Shown here in pieces: positions 1 through 5,756 of a DNA stretch of 11,831 nucleotides (the stretch's first letter is position 1; every line of letters begins with the position of its first letter). A program made the position numbers and the translations under genes. The notes beneath the pieces are model-generated. The model did not search any database and was not told the DNA's origin. It worked only from the letters and a program-made list of their open reading frames with translations. The DNA is from JBMOLK01 sp049325575 (lineage in GTDB: Bacteria; Bacillota; Clostridia; Acetivibrionales; Acetivibrionaceae). The DNA lies in the NCBI GenBank assembly GCA_049325575.1, contig JBMOLK010000167.1, positions 1-11,831 on the forward strand, given 5' to 3'.

Positions 1-815
1 TTCTTTCTATTTTCTTTTTCAAGGTAATCCTCCAGTATCTTCTGGAGATTCAAAACGTCACTCATTTCATAATATCCTGACTTATCACAAATAAATTCTA
101 TTGCCCTTATCGCTCCCAGCGCAAAAGCCTTTCTCGAAAAAGACTCGTGGGATATTTCAATTTTATCATCTTCTCCTACTATCAGGACTTCGTGTTTTCC
201 AACCACTCCACCTGCCCGCACCGCACTTATGGGTATTTCAGTATCATCAATACTAATACCCGTAGAATCAAGACCTTTCTTAATTTCCTTCGCAATCTTT
301 ACAGCAGTACCGGATGGAGCATCCTTCTTATTCTTATGATGAATTTCGGTTATTTGAAAATCATAATTGTTAAGGATACTTGCAGCCAAATGTGTTAAAA
401 GCATAAGTACATTTACCCCTAAGGTTATATTAGGAGCATAACAGATAGCATTATGATATTTTCTTGTAAGTACAAAAAGCTTCTTTAGTGCCAGATTTGA
501 AAACCCAGTAGTTCCAACGACGATATTTACCTTCATTTTTGAAAACAGCTTTGCGTTTCTAATAGTTGCTTCCGGATTTGAAAAATCTACAACAACATCA
601 GGCTTTGTTTTGAATATGACCTGCTTTAAATTGTCTTCACTATCAACTATTATTCCAGAATTACTGCATCCTATAATATCGTCCAGGGATTTCCCCAACT
701 TTTCACTATTAGAACTACAAACTACTGATACAAGCTTCATATTTTTCTGGTTCAAAATAACTCTGGCAATTTCCCTACCTGTCTTCCCAAGCCCTACCAA
801 GCACACTCTAATCAT
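1..815 (-). CDS. dapB: 4-hydroxy-tetrahydrodipicolinate reductase, C-terminus cut by window edge
   Basis: DapB reduces 4-hydroxy-tetrahydrodipicolinate with NAD(P)H in the cytoplasmic lysine/diaminopimelate pathway, feeding peptidoglycan and lysine. The frame is open from the ATG at 815 to the window edge, giving 271 residues. The start is N-terminal IRVCLVGLGKTGREIA, a Rossmann nucleotide loop. The family signature EIHHKNKKDAPSGTA follows, with the catalytic pair at His159 and Lys163. VVGTTGF (about 100-106) and the C-terminal GYYEMSDVL are also typical. Family members are usually 250-270 residues, so nearly all of the protein is here and the stop should lie just beyond base 1. The ribosome site GGGGG sits 7 bases before the ATG. 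A c-di-AMP riboswitch and a terminator lie upstream on the same strand, so expression is probably lowered by c-di-AMP. The identification is secure; the exact end is unseen. Confidence 0.95.
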   Translation of the reverse strand, partial: MIRVCLVGLGKTGREIARVILNQKNMKLVSVVCSSNSEKLGKSLDDIIGCSNSGIIVDSEDNLKQVIFKTKPDVVVDFSNPEATIRNAKLFSKMKVNIVVGTTGFSNLALKKLFVLTRKYHNAICYAPNITLGVNVLMLLTHLAASILNNYDFQITEIHHKNKKDAPSGTAVKIAKEIKKGLDSTGISIDDTEIPISAVRAGGVVGKHEVLIVGEDDKIEISHESFSRKAFALGAIRAIEFICDKSGYYEMSDVLNLQKILEDYLEKENRK

Positions 816-912
816 TTGACATCCCCCATTTCATCTTAGTTTGCTAGTGTCATAAAATGCTGCAGTCATATCCCTGTCTTAAGTCTTTAATACTTTAATA
901 GGCTTGTATATA

Positions 913-929
913 AAAGTAAACTTTACTTT
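913..929. repeat. 17-bp palindrome upstream of dapB, possible operator
   Basis: AAAGTAAA and TTTACTTT are perfect 8-base arms around one central base. The element lies between the riboswitch terminator and the dapB start, about 98 bases before the ATG. A one-base centre suits a protein-binding palindrome better than an RNA hairpin. On the minus strand a TATATA follows directly, so it could overlap a second weak promoter. I do not recognise the regulator. Confidence 0.4.
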
Positions 930-940
930 CGTATAAACTA

Positions 941-967
941 TAAAAGCCGCAGAGAAGTATCTGCGGC
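941..967 (-). terminator. Intrinsic terminator of the riboswitch expression platform
   Basis: Read on the minus strand, GCCGCAGA and TCTGCGGC form a perfect 8-bp GC-rich stem with a 6-base loop, followed by TTTTA. It lies about 25 bases after the riboswitch core and about 126 bases before the dapB ATG. This is where an OFF-type expression platform is expected. I could not identify a convincing antiterminator pairing. Confidence 0.85.
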
Positions 968-991
968 CTAAAACACATAAATGCGTCCACA

Positions 992-1112
992 CTCCTCCTT
1001 CAACGCTTACGAGGTTAGCTGACGGATTTGGATCGAAAGAGAATGACCCTACCTAGCAAATGCTAAGATTCACCCCAAAAATTGGTTCCCCCGTTCAATT
1101 AGATTAAGCGCT
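992..1112 (-). promoter_or_regulatory. c-di-AMP riboswitch (ydaO/yuaA type)
   Basis: The minus-strand RNA matches the known ydaO consensus block by block. CGCTTAATCT is the 5' side, then GAACGGGGGAACC, TTGGGGTGAATC, a variable hairpin (CTTAGCA with TGCTAGG), TAGGG, ATCCGTCAGCTAACCTCG, TAAGCG and GAAGGAG. The P1 stem is CGCTTA (1105-1110) with TAAGCG (1004-1009). A pseudoknot is supported by CTCTTTC pairing with GAAGGAG through one G-U. Members of this class bind c-di-AMP and usually switch off wall hydrolase, potassium or osmolyte genes. Here the next gene downstream is dapB, beyond an intrinsic terminator. Bases 1113-1247, which complete the 432-base gap between dapB and the GGDEF gene, are AT-rich and must hold the promoter, but no strong -35/-10 pair stands out. 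The best weak match on the minus strand is TTAGTC-17-TTTAAT. Confidence 0.93.
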
Positions 1113-1247
1113 CAAACACTATTAAATTTTAATCACTACAAGTGACTAAGTATTAATATTCCACCAACTTATTAAAACCAAACATCGATTAGTCTTCTAT
1201 TTAATATTATGTCACTCGGTGTTAATATATTATATGCAGTTATATCA

Positions 1248-1868
1248 TTATTGGCTATACTTCTTAAATAAATCATCCAAAGCTTCTCTTAACAGGAAAG
1301 CTTCCGTCTTATCGCTTTGTTTTGCAAGCTCTGCAAGCCTGTCAACCTGGGTTTTCGTAAAGTAGCTGGATTTTAAAACCATACTTTCTGCTTCCGATAA
1401 GCATACTTTGTTTTTTCCAAGCTTTTTTGCCCTAAAAAGTGAACTGTCGGCTACTCTGAAAAGCTCGATACTGTTCTTGGCATCTCTCGGGTAGCTTGCT
1501 ATTCCACAGCTTATGGTAATATAAACATTTTCAGTCCTGTCTTCACAGTTTAAGTCGAAGAAATTGTCCGACAAATACCTCCTTATTTCTTCAAGCTCCA
1601 TAAAGCTTCTTTCTGCACCTTTATCGATAAGAAGAAGGCTGAATTCATCTCCCCTTCTCATAACCAAATCCGACTCAGAGAGGTTTTGCCTTAATACGGA
1701 GGTAAGCTTTTTTAAAGCCTCATCACCTATCTTGGATCCATATGTTCTATTTATATTGGCAAAATTATCAATATCAACAATGGCTATGCTAAAAGGTCCA
1801 TACCCTTCAGCAATCAACTCCTGCACCTTGGCACTAAACTGTTCTTTTGAAGATAGATCAAACTCCAT
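1248..1868 (-). CDS. GGDEF-domain protein with C-terminal ribbon-helix-helix DNA-binding-like domain
   Basis: This is a 206-residue soluble protein with no transmembrane or sensor domain. Residues about 25-157 are a GGDEF fold: metal-ligand region DIDNF (32-36), Asn40, IGDEAL (48-53), the signature (72-76) and AKKLGKNKV (147-155). The signature is one residue short. Families read R-x-G-G-D/E-E-F, whereas here it is RRGDEF with a single glycine. The RxxD inhibitory site is absent, Ser64 replacing its Arg. Diguanylate cyclase activity is therefore doubtful, and nucleotide binding remains possible. Residues 166-204 align without gaps to ribbon-helix-helix proteins: a strand SSYFT, helix A over TQVDRLAELAKQ, a turn, then helix B over EAFLLREALDDLFKK. 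I infer a dimeric DNA binder gated by c-di-GMP or GTP. The GGAGG site lies 6 bases before the ATG, behind its own sigma-A promoter. Confidence 0.88.
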   Translation of the reverse strand: MEFDLSSKEQFSAKVQELIAEGYGPFSIAIVDIDNFANINRTYGSKIGDEALKKLTSVLRQNLSESDLVMRRGDEFSLLLIDKGAERSFMELEEIRRYLSDNFFDLNCEDRTENVYITISCGIASYPRDAKNSIELFRVADSSLFRAKKLGKNKVCLSEAESMVLKSSYFTKTQVDRLAELAKQSDKTEAFLLREALDDLFKKYSQ

Positions 1869-1884
1869 AAATTCCTCCGATTAT

Positions 1885-1896
1885 ATACAAGTGTAT
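1885..1896. repeat. Inverted repeat over the -10 of the GGDEF-RHH promoter, possible operator
   Basis: ATACA-AG-TGTAT has 5-base arms around a 2-base centre. It covers the proposed -10 hexamer of the promoter of the GGDEF-RHH gene. Ribbon-helix-helix repressors often bind short repeats over their own promoter, so autoregulation is a reasonable guess. In AT-rich DNA a repeat this short can arise by chance. Confidence 0.35.
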
Positions 1897-1918
1897 CAAA
1901 TTTATATATATATGTCAA
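1890..1918 (-). promoter_or_regulatory. Sigma-A promoter of the GGDEF-RHH gene
   Basis: On the minus strand there is a perfect -35 TTGACA (1913-1918), a 17-base spacer and a -10 TACACT (1890-1895, four of six consensus bases). Transcription would start about 10-15 bases before the ribosome site, leaving a very short leader. The gene can thus be transcribed apart from the carboxypeptidase gene upstream. Confidence 0.6.
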
Positions 1919-1921
1919 TAT

Positions 1922-1939
1922 AAATATATGCAAATATAT
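1922..1939. repeat. Tandem AAATATAT direct repeat at 10-base spacing
   Basis: AAATATAT occurs at 1922-1929 and again at 1932-1939, exactly one helical turn apart, just upstream of the -35 of the GGDEF-RHH promoter. It could be an UP-like element or a binding site for a ribbon-helix-helix protein. The low complexity of the region makes chance a real alternative. Confidence 0.25.
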
Positions 1940-1970
1940 CATATTTATATGCTTTTTCTTGAAACCAAGA

Positions 1971-3224
1971 TTAACTCTTAAACTTGTAAGTCAGCTTAAC
2001 AAAAGCCTTCTTGATAAGCTTGGCTATATTATATAGAATTAGTATTAACTCCACAGAAGCAAGAATAAGGAGTAAAATTGTAATTTCTCTGTAGTTCATC
2101 ATCTTCTGCAGAAGTGACGATAACATACTTACCGATGAATATATATTGGTATTGGGATAGAGGCTTATTTCAATAACCGTACCATCCTTTAACGTGTATT
2201 TGGAAGTCCCTAAAACTTCTTTTTTTGTTATAGGGGGCTTTAGGTTGTCACTGATATTAAACTCAATATTCTTTATATAGTTTTCTCCTATGGGAAAAGT
2301 ATAATAATAATCACTTATACTGATTAAATCCACGTATTCATCACCAATCTGCACTCTCTTTAGCGGCTGATCCTTAGAAACAAGAATTCCGGTCTTGTAA
2401 TTGTTAAAGCCATAGTCCAGAAGTTTGACGGAATCACCATAGAGGTTCTCCAAAGGTGAATCAAGCACTACACATATAAGCCTCTGGTTATTCCTGGTAG
2501 CTGTAGTAATTGCAGTATGCTTGCTTCTCTCATTATAACCGGTTTTACCCCCGTCAACGCCATCATATCCGCCAAAAAACAGCTCGTTACTATTTACCAG
2601 AACCTGTGTTCCATTTTGGTCTGTCCAAGGTTTTGCATTGGAGGAAAAAATCCTGTCAAAGGCAGGAATCTTAATAGCATGCCTGATCAAAAGAGCAACA
2701 TCATAGGCCGTAGTATATTGTGCCTCATCATATAACCCCGTTGGATTCGTAAACTTGGTGTCAAGCATGTTAAGCTTCTTTGCCTTGGCATTCATAAGTT
2801 CTACAAAAGACTTTTCATCTCCGCCTATAAACTCTGCCAAGGCGTTGGCGGTATCATTTGCAGAAGTAAGTACGACTGTGTATACCAGGTCCTCAACGGT
2901 ATACTTTCCTCCAACTTCAAGGTTTAATATGGAACCTTCTACAGAAACAGCTTTCTTACTCACTGTAACTTTTGCATCAAGCTGTTTTTCCATCTTTTCT
3001 ATAGCGAGCAATGCTGTCATTATTTTATTTGCGCTGGAAATATGAAGCCTGGCCTTTGGGTCTTTTTCGTAAAGTACCTGCCCTCTTTGGGACTCTACAA
3101 GTATCGCGGAAGGCGCCTTAATTTCCGGCGCTTGTTCATCACCGTATACCAACCCTGCCCAGGAAAAGACAACAAATAATAGAACTATTGCACACTGTAA
3201 TTTTAGTAAGATTTTCTTAAACAT
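1971..3224 (-). CDS. D-alanyl-D-alanine carboxypeptidase (S11 family, DacF/PBP5-like), membrane anchored
   Basis: This low-molecular-weight penicillin-binding protein removes the terminal D-Ala from peptidoglycan stem peptides outside the membrane. The chosen start gives 417 residues. An ATG at 3236 adds four residues but has no ribosome site, while the ATG at 3224 has GAGG 6 bases upstream. A signal peptide covers residues 1 to about 27, ending LVYG. The active-site motifs are SANK (64-67, nucleophile Ser64 and Lys67), SAN (121-123) and KTG (227-229). The second motif position of SxxK is Asn where Thr is usual. A beta-rich C-terminal domain follows. Residues about 380-403 form a true hydrophobic membrane segment, followed by a lysine-rich cytoplasmic tail, instead of the amphipathic helix of PBP5. 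It lies upstream of the GGDEF-RHH gene on the same strand, with its own promoter. DacF, DacB or DacA assignment cannot be made from this alone. Confidence 0.92.
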   Translation of the reverse strand: MFKKILLKLQCAIVLLFVVFSWAGLVYGDEQAPEIKAPSAILVESQRGQVLYEKDPKARLHISSANKIMTALLAIEKMEKQLDAKVTVSKKAVSVEGSILNLEVGGKYTVEDLVYTVVLTSANDTANALAEFIGGDEKSFVELMNAKAKKLNMLDTKFTNPTGLYDEAQYTTAYDVALLIRHAIKIPAFDRIFSSNAKPWTDQNGTQVLVNSNELFFGGYDGVDGGKTGYNERSKHTAITTATRNNQRLICVVLDSPLENLYGDSVKLLDYGFNNYKTGILVSKDQPLKRVQIGDEYVDLISISDYYYTFPIGENYIKNIEFNISDNLKPPITKKEVLGTSKYTLKDGTVIEISLYPNTNIYSSVSMLSSLLQKMMNYREITILLLILASVELILILYNIAKLIKKAFVKLTYKFKS

Positions 3225-3230
3225 GGCTAA

Positions 3231-3234
3231 CCTC
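3231..3234 (-). promoter_or_regulatory. Ribosome site deciding the carboxypeptidase start
   Basis: GAGG on the minus strand lies 6 bases before the ATG at 3224. It falls inside the four-codon extension that begins with the ATG at 3236, and nothing resembling a ribosome site precedes that upstream ATG. The downstream start is therefore preferred. Confidence 0.6.
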
Positions 3235-3335
3235 ATTCAGATCTACTTATAATGTTTCAGGGTAACAATTACTGCTATAATCCAGTTTTTTATGATTAAA
3301 ACCTTACTTATAACTCTGGTTATACTTTAAACTAT

Positions 3336-3364
3336 ATTATAGTACTTTAGCATCATTATTACAA
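3336..3364 (-). promoter_or_regulatory. Sigma-A promoter of the carboxypeptidase gene
   Basis: The minus strand carries -35 TTGTAA (3359-3364), a 17-base spacer and a perfect -10 TATAAT (3336-3341). The leader to the start codon is about 105 bases. I found no clear riboswitch or hairpin in it. Confidence 0.65.
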
Positions 3365-3457
3365 CTTATAATATTTTTTATATTAACCACTTTACAGAAC
3401 TTAAAACTTAAATTTTCATACAGGGATGAAATCATTTTTTCTATTTTTTAATTTTTT

Positions 3458-3488
3458 TGAATTTCTTTGTTGTTATTAAGGAAAACTA
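3458..3488 (+). promoter_or_regulatory. Possible sigma-G-type promoter of the 53-residue gene
   Basis: TGAATT (3458-3463), an 18-base spacer and AAAACTA (3482-3488) resemble the forespore sigma-G consensus TGMATA and CATACTA, with one and two mismatches. Transcription would begin a few bases before the ribosome site. The match is modest and the region is AT-rich. Confidence 0.35.
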
Positions 3489-3512
3489 AAAGTATAAATA
3501 GGAGGTGATTTT

Positions 3513-3674
3513 ATGCCTGATAAGAAAGAATTTGAAGAAAATAGAAAAGAACTTAAAGATAACCCTTCAGGTATATATGAATTTGCAAACGATAAATTGG
3601 GAGAAAACCGGGATCCCTACTATGAACACATAAACCCTGATAAAGCAAATAAAGAAAAGAAAGGTAATAAGTAA
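3513..3674 (+). CDS. Small charged protein of unknown function, 53 residues
   Basis: I do not recognise this protein. It is 53 residues, very hydrophilic and rich in Lys, Glu, Asp and Asn, with no membrane segment or cysteine. A central block reads GIYEFANDKLGENRDPYYEH, and lysine-rich ends flank it. The gene is convincing because of its setting. The ribosome site AGGAGGTGAT is a near-perfect anti-Shine-Dalgarno match three bases before the ATG, and a strong terminator follows the stop. A sigma-G-like promoter lies just upstream. This layout (tiny, highly expressed, monocistronic) is typical of small spore proteins, so a spore-core or coat role is my inference. It does not resemble the alpha/beta, gamma, Tlp, SspH, SspI or SspK types I know. 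Confidence 0.75.
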   Translation: MPDKKEFEENRKELKDNPSGIYEFANDKLGENRDPYYEHINPDKANKEKKGNK

Positions 3675-3685
3675 CAACATACCTA

Positions 3686-3737
3686 AAACAAGCAAGCAAT
3701 GTGAGAGAATTCATCACACGAGCTTGTTTGTTTTTTT
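3686..3737 (+). terminator. Intrinsic terminator after the 53-residue gene
   Basis: AAACAAGC (3686-3693) pairs with GCTTGTTT (3722-3729). An inner TGTGA/TCACA stem sits in the loop, and seven T residues follow at 3731-3737. It begins 12 bases after the stop codon and separates this gene from the DUF362 gene. Confidence 0.85.
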
Positions 3738-3769
3738 ATCTGCCCTTTTAATTTCAAATTTCGTGTGAT

Positions 3770-3794
3770 AATATATAAAACTAGATTATATATT
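3770..3794. repeat. 9-bp inverted repeat upstream of the DUF362 gene
   Basis: AATATATAA and TTATATATT are perfect 9-base arms around a 7-base centre, 32 bases before the DUF362 start codon. It overlaps the only -10-like sequences in this spacer and may be an operator. It is made only of A and T, so it could be chance. Confidence 0.3.
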
Positions 3795-3825
3795 AAAATA
3801 TAAACCATTCAAAGGGGTAATCACT

Positions 3826-4968
3826 ATGTCCAAAGTTGCTGTTATAAGGTGTGAAAGCTATGATTATAATATTGTAAAATCAGCTGTAGCCAGAGGACTT
3901 AAGCTTATCGGAGGTCCGTTAGCCTTTGCCCGGCCAGGTGAAAAAATTCTTTTAAAACCCAACCTTCTTTCAGCAGACCCTCCGGAGAGGTGTTCTACGA
4001 CACACCCATCCGTCTTCAAGGCTGTAGCAGAATCCTTTAAGGATGCAGGCATAAATCTGACCTACGGTGATTCACCTGCTTTTCATAAACCTCTGACTGC
4101 TGCACTTAAAGCCGGAATAGAACAAGCTGCAAGGGAACTGGATATAACCCTTGCTGATTTTCAAAACGGAAAAGAAGTCTTTTTTGAAGAAGCCATACAA
4201 AATAAAAAGTTCATAATAGCAAACGGTGTCTTAGAAAGTGATGGCCTTATAAGTCTTCCGAAACTTAAAACACACGGACTTGCTAGAATGACCGGCTGTA
4301 TAAAAAACCAGTTCGGTTGTATTCCAGGACCTCTTAAAGGTGAGTTTCACGTAAGAATTCCTGATGCTATAGACTTTTCAAAGATGCTGGTAGACCTCAA
4401 TGCCTTTATTAAACCACGCCTTTATGTCATGGACGGAGTTGTTGCTATGGAAGGTAATGGCCCTAGAGGTGGAACTCCTAAGAATATGAATGTTATTTTG
4501 CTTTCGTCAGACCCGGTTGCGTTGGATGCCACTGTTTGCAGGCTAATAAACCTGGATCCGGAGTTTGTCCCCACCACCAGGTTTGGAAAAGAAGCCGGGC
4601 TTGGAACATACAGTGAAGAGGAAATTGAGATAGTGGGCGATAGCCTGAACAGCTTTATTGATTCCAGCTTCAATGTCAAAAGAGAGCATGTGAAACCATA
4701 CAAAGCCGGAGGAGTTATTCAATTTCTTAGGAACACTTTAGTTCCCAAGCCTTATATCGAAGAATCGAAATGTATCAAGTGCGGTGTCTGTGTCAAAATG
4801 TGTCCTGTTAATCCCAAAGCATTGGATTGGCATCATGGAACCAGCGATGCACCTCCCACATACATCTACAAAAGATGTATAAGATGTTATTGCTGCCAGG
4901 AGCTGTGTCCTGAAAGTGCAATCCTTATAAGGGTTCCCTTTATAAGAAAGCTTTTTGGAAAGTCGTAA
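3826..4968 (+). CDS. DUF362 domain protein with C-terminal 2x[4Fe-4S] ferredoxin domain
   Basis: This is a 380-residue soluble protein. Residues 1 to about 300 are a DUF362 domain, seen from ILLKPNLL (41-48), TTHPSVFKA (58-66), GDSPAF (81-86), SLPKLKTHG (143-151), MDGVVAMEGNGP (202-213) and SSDPVALDA (227-235). Residues about 310-365 hold two cluster-binding motifs. The first is Cys316-x2-Cys319-x2-Cys322-x3-Cys326-Pro. The second is Cys351-x2-Cys354-x2-Cys357-x3-Cys361-Pro, with an extra Cys356. The layout is common in strict anaerobes, where it is annotated as an iron-sulfur protein. The reaction is unknown, and a redox or electron-transfer role rests on the clusters. The ATG is preceded by AAAGGGG. 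It stands alone: a terminator lies upstream and the convergent PilZ gene is on the other strand. Confidence 0.9.
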   Translation: MSKVAVIRCESYDYNIVKSAVARGLKLIGGPLAFARPGEKILLKPNLLSADPPERCSTTHPSVFKAVAESFKDAGINLTYGDSPAFHKPLTAALKAGIEQAARELDITLADFQNGKEVFFEEAIQNKKFIIANGVLESDGLISLPKLKTHGLARMTGCIKNQFGCIPGPLKGEFHVRIPDAIDFSKMLVDLNAFIKPRLYVMDGVVAMEGNGPRGGTPKNMNVILLSSDPVALDATVCRLINLDPEFVPTTRFGKEAGLGTYSEEEIEIVGDSLNSFIDSSFNVKREHVKPYKAGGVIQFLRNTLVPKPYIEESKCIKCGVCVKMCPVNPKALDWHHGTSDAPPTYIYKRCIRCYCCQELCPESAILIRVPFIRKLFGKS

Positions 4969-5012
4969 TTATAGTTCCATCTCTTTATCATTAACCAGCC
5001 GAGATATTCACT

Positions 5013-5046
5013 GGGATGTTCAGGTTACAAAAATCTTGAATATCCC
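5013..5046. repeat. 10-bp hairpin in the convergent DUF362/PilZ gap
   Basis: GGGATGTTCA (5013-5022) pairs with TGAATATCCC (5037-5046) through one G-U on the plus RNA, around a 14-base loop. It is the only sizeable hairpin between the two convergent stop codons. No T-run follows on either strand, so it may stabilise transcript ends but is not a classical terminator. Confidence 0.4.
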
Positions 5047-5064
5047 TTGATGCTTCGCAACCTT

Positions 5065-5712
5065 CTACCGGTCCTCTTTAAGATCTCTTATGAACTTTAT
5101 CTGCATACTTCTTAAACTTTGAAGATATAGCCTTATCAAGTTTTGGTTATGGGCATCTATACATGTTATCTTAAGTCCATATTCAAAGTGTCTTTGCAGA
5201 GTTTCCTTTCTTACAATATCAGCCTTTAGGTGAATAACTGTTTTATCAACCGCCTCGTCTATTTTTATCTCCTGGAAGGTTGGATAAACACAAACCTCAA
5301 TATTCTTCTTAAGTGGAAAGTCAACATTTGAGTTAATCAACAAACCGTCAAAACTCATATTTTTTACTGTTGCAATATATGTTTTATTTGAATCGTCGCT
5401 TTTAATATTTGCATAGAAAGATACCGGAAATCTTTCGTGCTCTCTCTGGTCTTTCAGGGATTTGATACCCTCTACACCAAGCTTGATATAACTTCCGTCC
5501 GGATCTATCCCAATAACATTACAGCTGGCGATATAAATTTCACTGTCTTCTTCAAACCCCAATACAACAGGATCTCCTTCCAGGAAGTTCAGTACAGCGA
5601 AATCTTTGGTAAGCTTTACAACCAATAGTTCGTTGTTTGCCTGTAAAACTACGCTTTTAAACGATGTTTTGCAGGAGTAATGGCGAATGGAAACAACTTC
5701 TCCTACTTTCAT
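5065..5712 (-). CDS. YcgR-like PilZ-domain c-di-GMP receptor (second of tandem pair)
   Basis: This is a 215-residue cytoplasmic protein. Residues 1 to about 85 match the N-terminal beta domain of YcgR-type flagellar brakes, including LEGDPVVLGF (44-53). Residues about 88-210 are a PilZ domain with both c-di-GMP contacts intact: RxxxR as REHER (90-94) and NxSxxG as NMSFDG (118-123). It should bind c-di-GMP and change the behaviour of a partner such as the flagellar motor or an envelope machine; the partner is not in this window. It is a close paralogue of the next gene upstream, 44 bases away on the same strand, so the pair is probably one operon. Its ribosome site AGGAGG lies 11 bases from the ATG, a rather wide spacing. 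Confidence 0.9.
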   Translation of the reverse strand: MKVGEVVSIRHYSCKTSFKSVVLQANNELLVVKLTKDFAVLNFLEGDPVVLGFEEDSEIYIASCNVIGIDPDGSYIKLGVEGIKSLKDQREHERFPVSFYANIKSDDSNKTYIATVKNMSFDGLLINSNVDFPLKKNIEVCVYPTFQEIKIDEAVDKTVIHLKADIVRKETLQRHFEYGLKITCIDAHNQNLIRLYLQSLRSMQIKFIRDLKEDR

Positions 5713-5756
5713 ATTGCTTTGTACCTCCTATACTTCTCTTACAGCTTTTATACCTG

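Noticed and set aside
147..398. Plus-strand frames inside dapB (also 610-819)
   Set aside because: They are antisense shadows of a gene whose minus-strand translation carries the full DapB signature.
3469..3502. TTGTTA-17-TATAAA as a sigma-A promoter for the 53-residue gene
   Set aside because: Transcription would begin within the ribosome site itself and destroy it. The sigma-G-like match slightly upstream leaves the site intact.
3864..4703. Minus-strand frames opposite the DUF362 gene
   Set aside because: They are shadows of a strongly conserved coding frame, with no start signals.
5013..5046. Hairpin as a bidirectional intrinsic terminator
   Set aside because: No T-run follows on either strand, so it is listed only as a hairpin.
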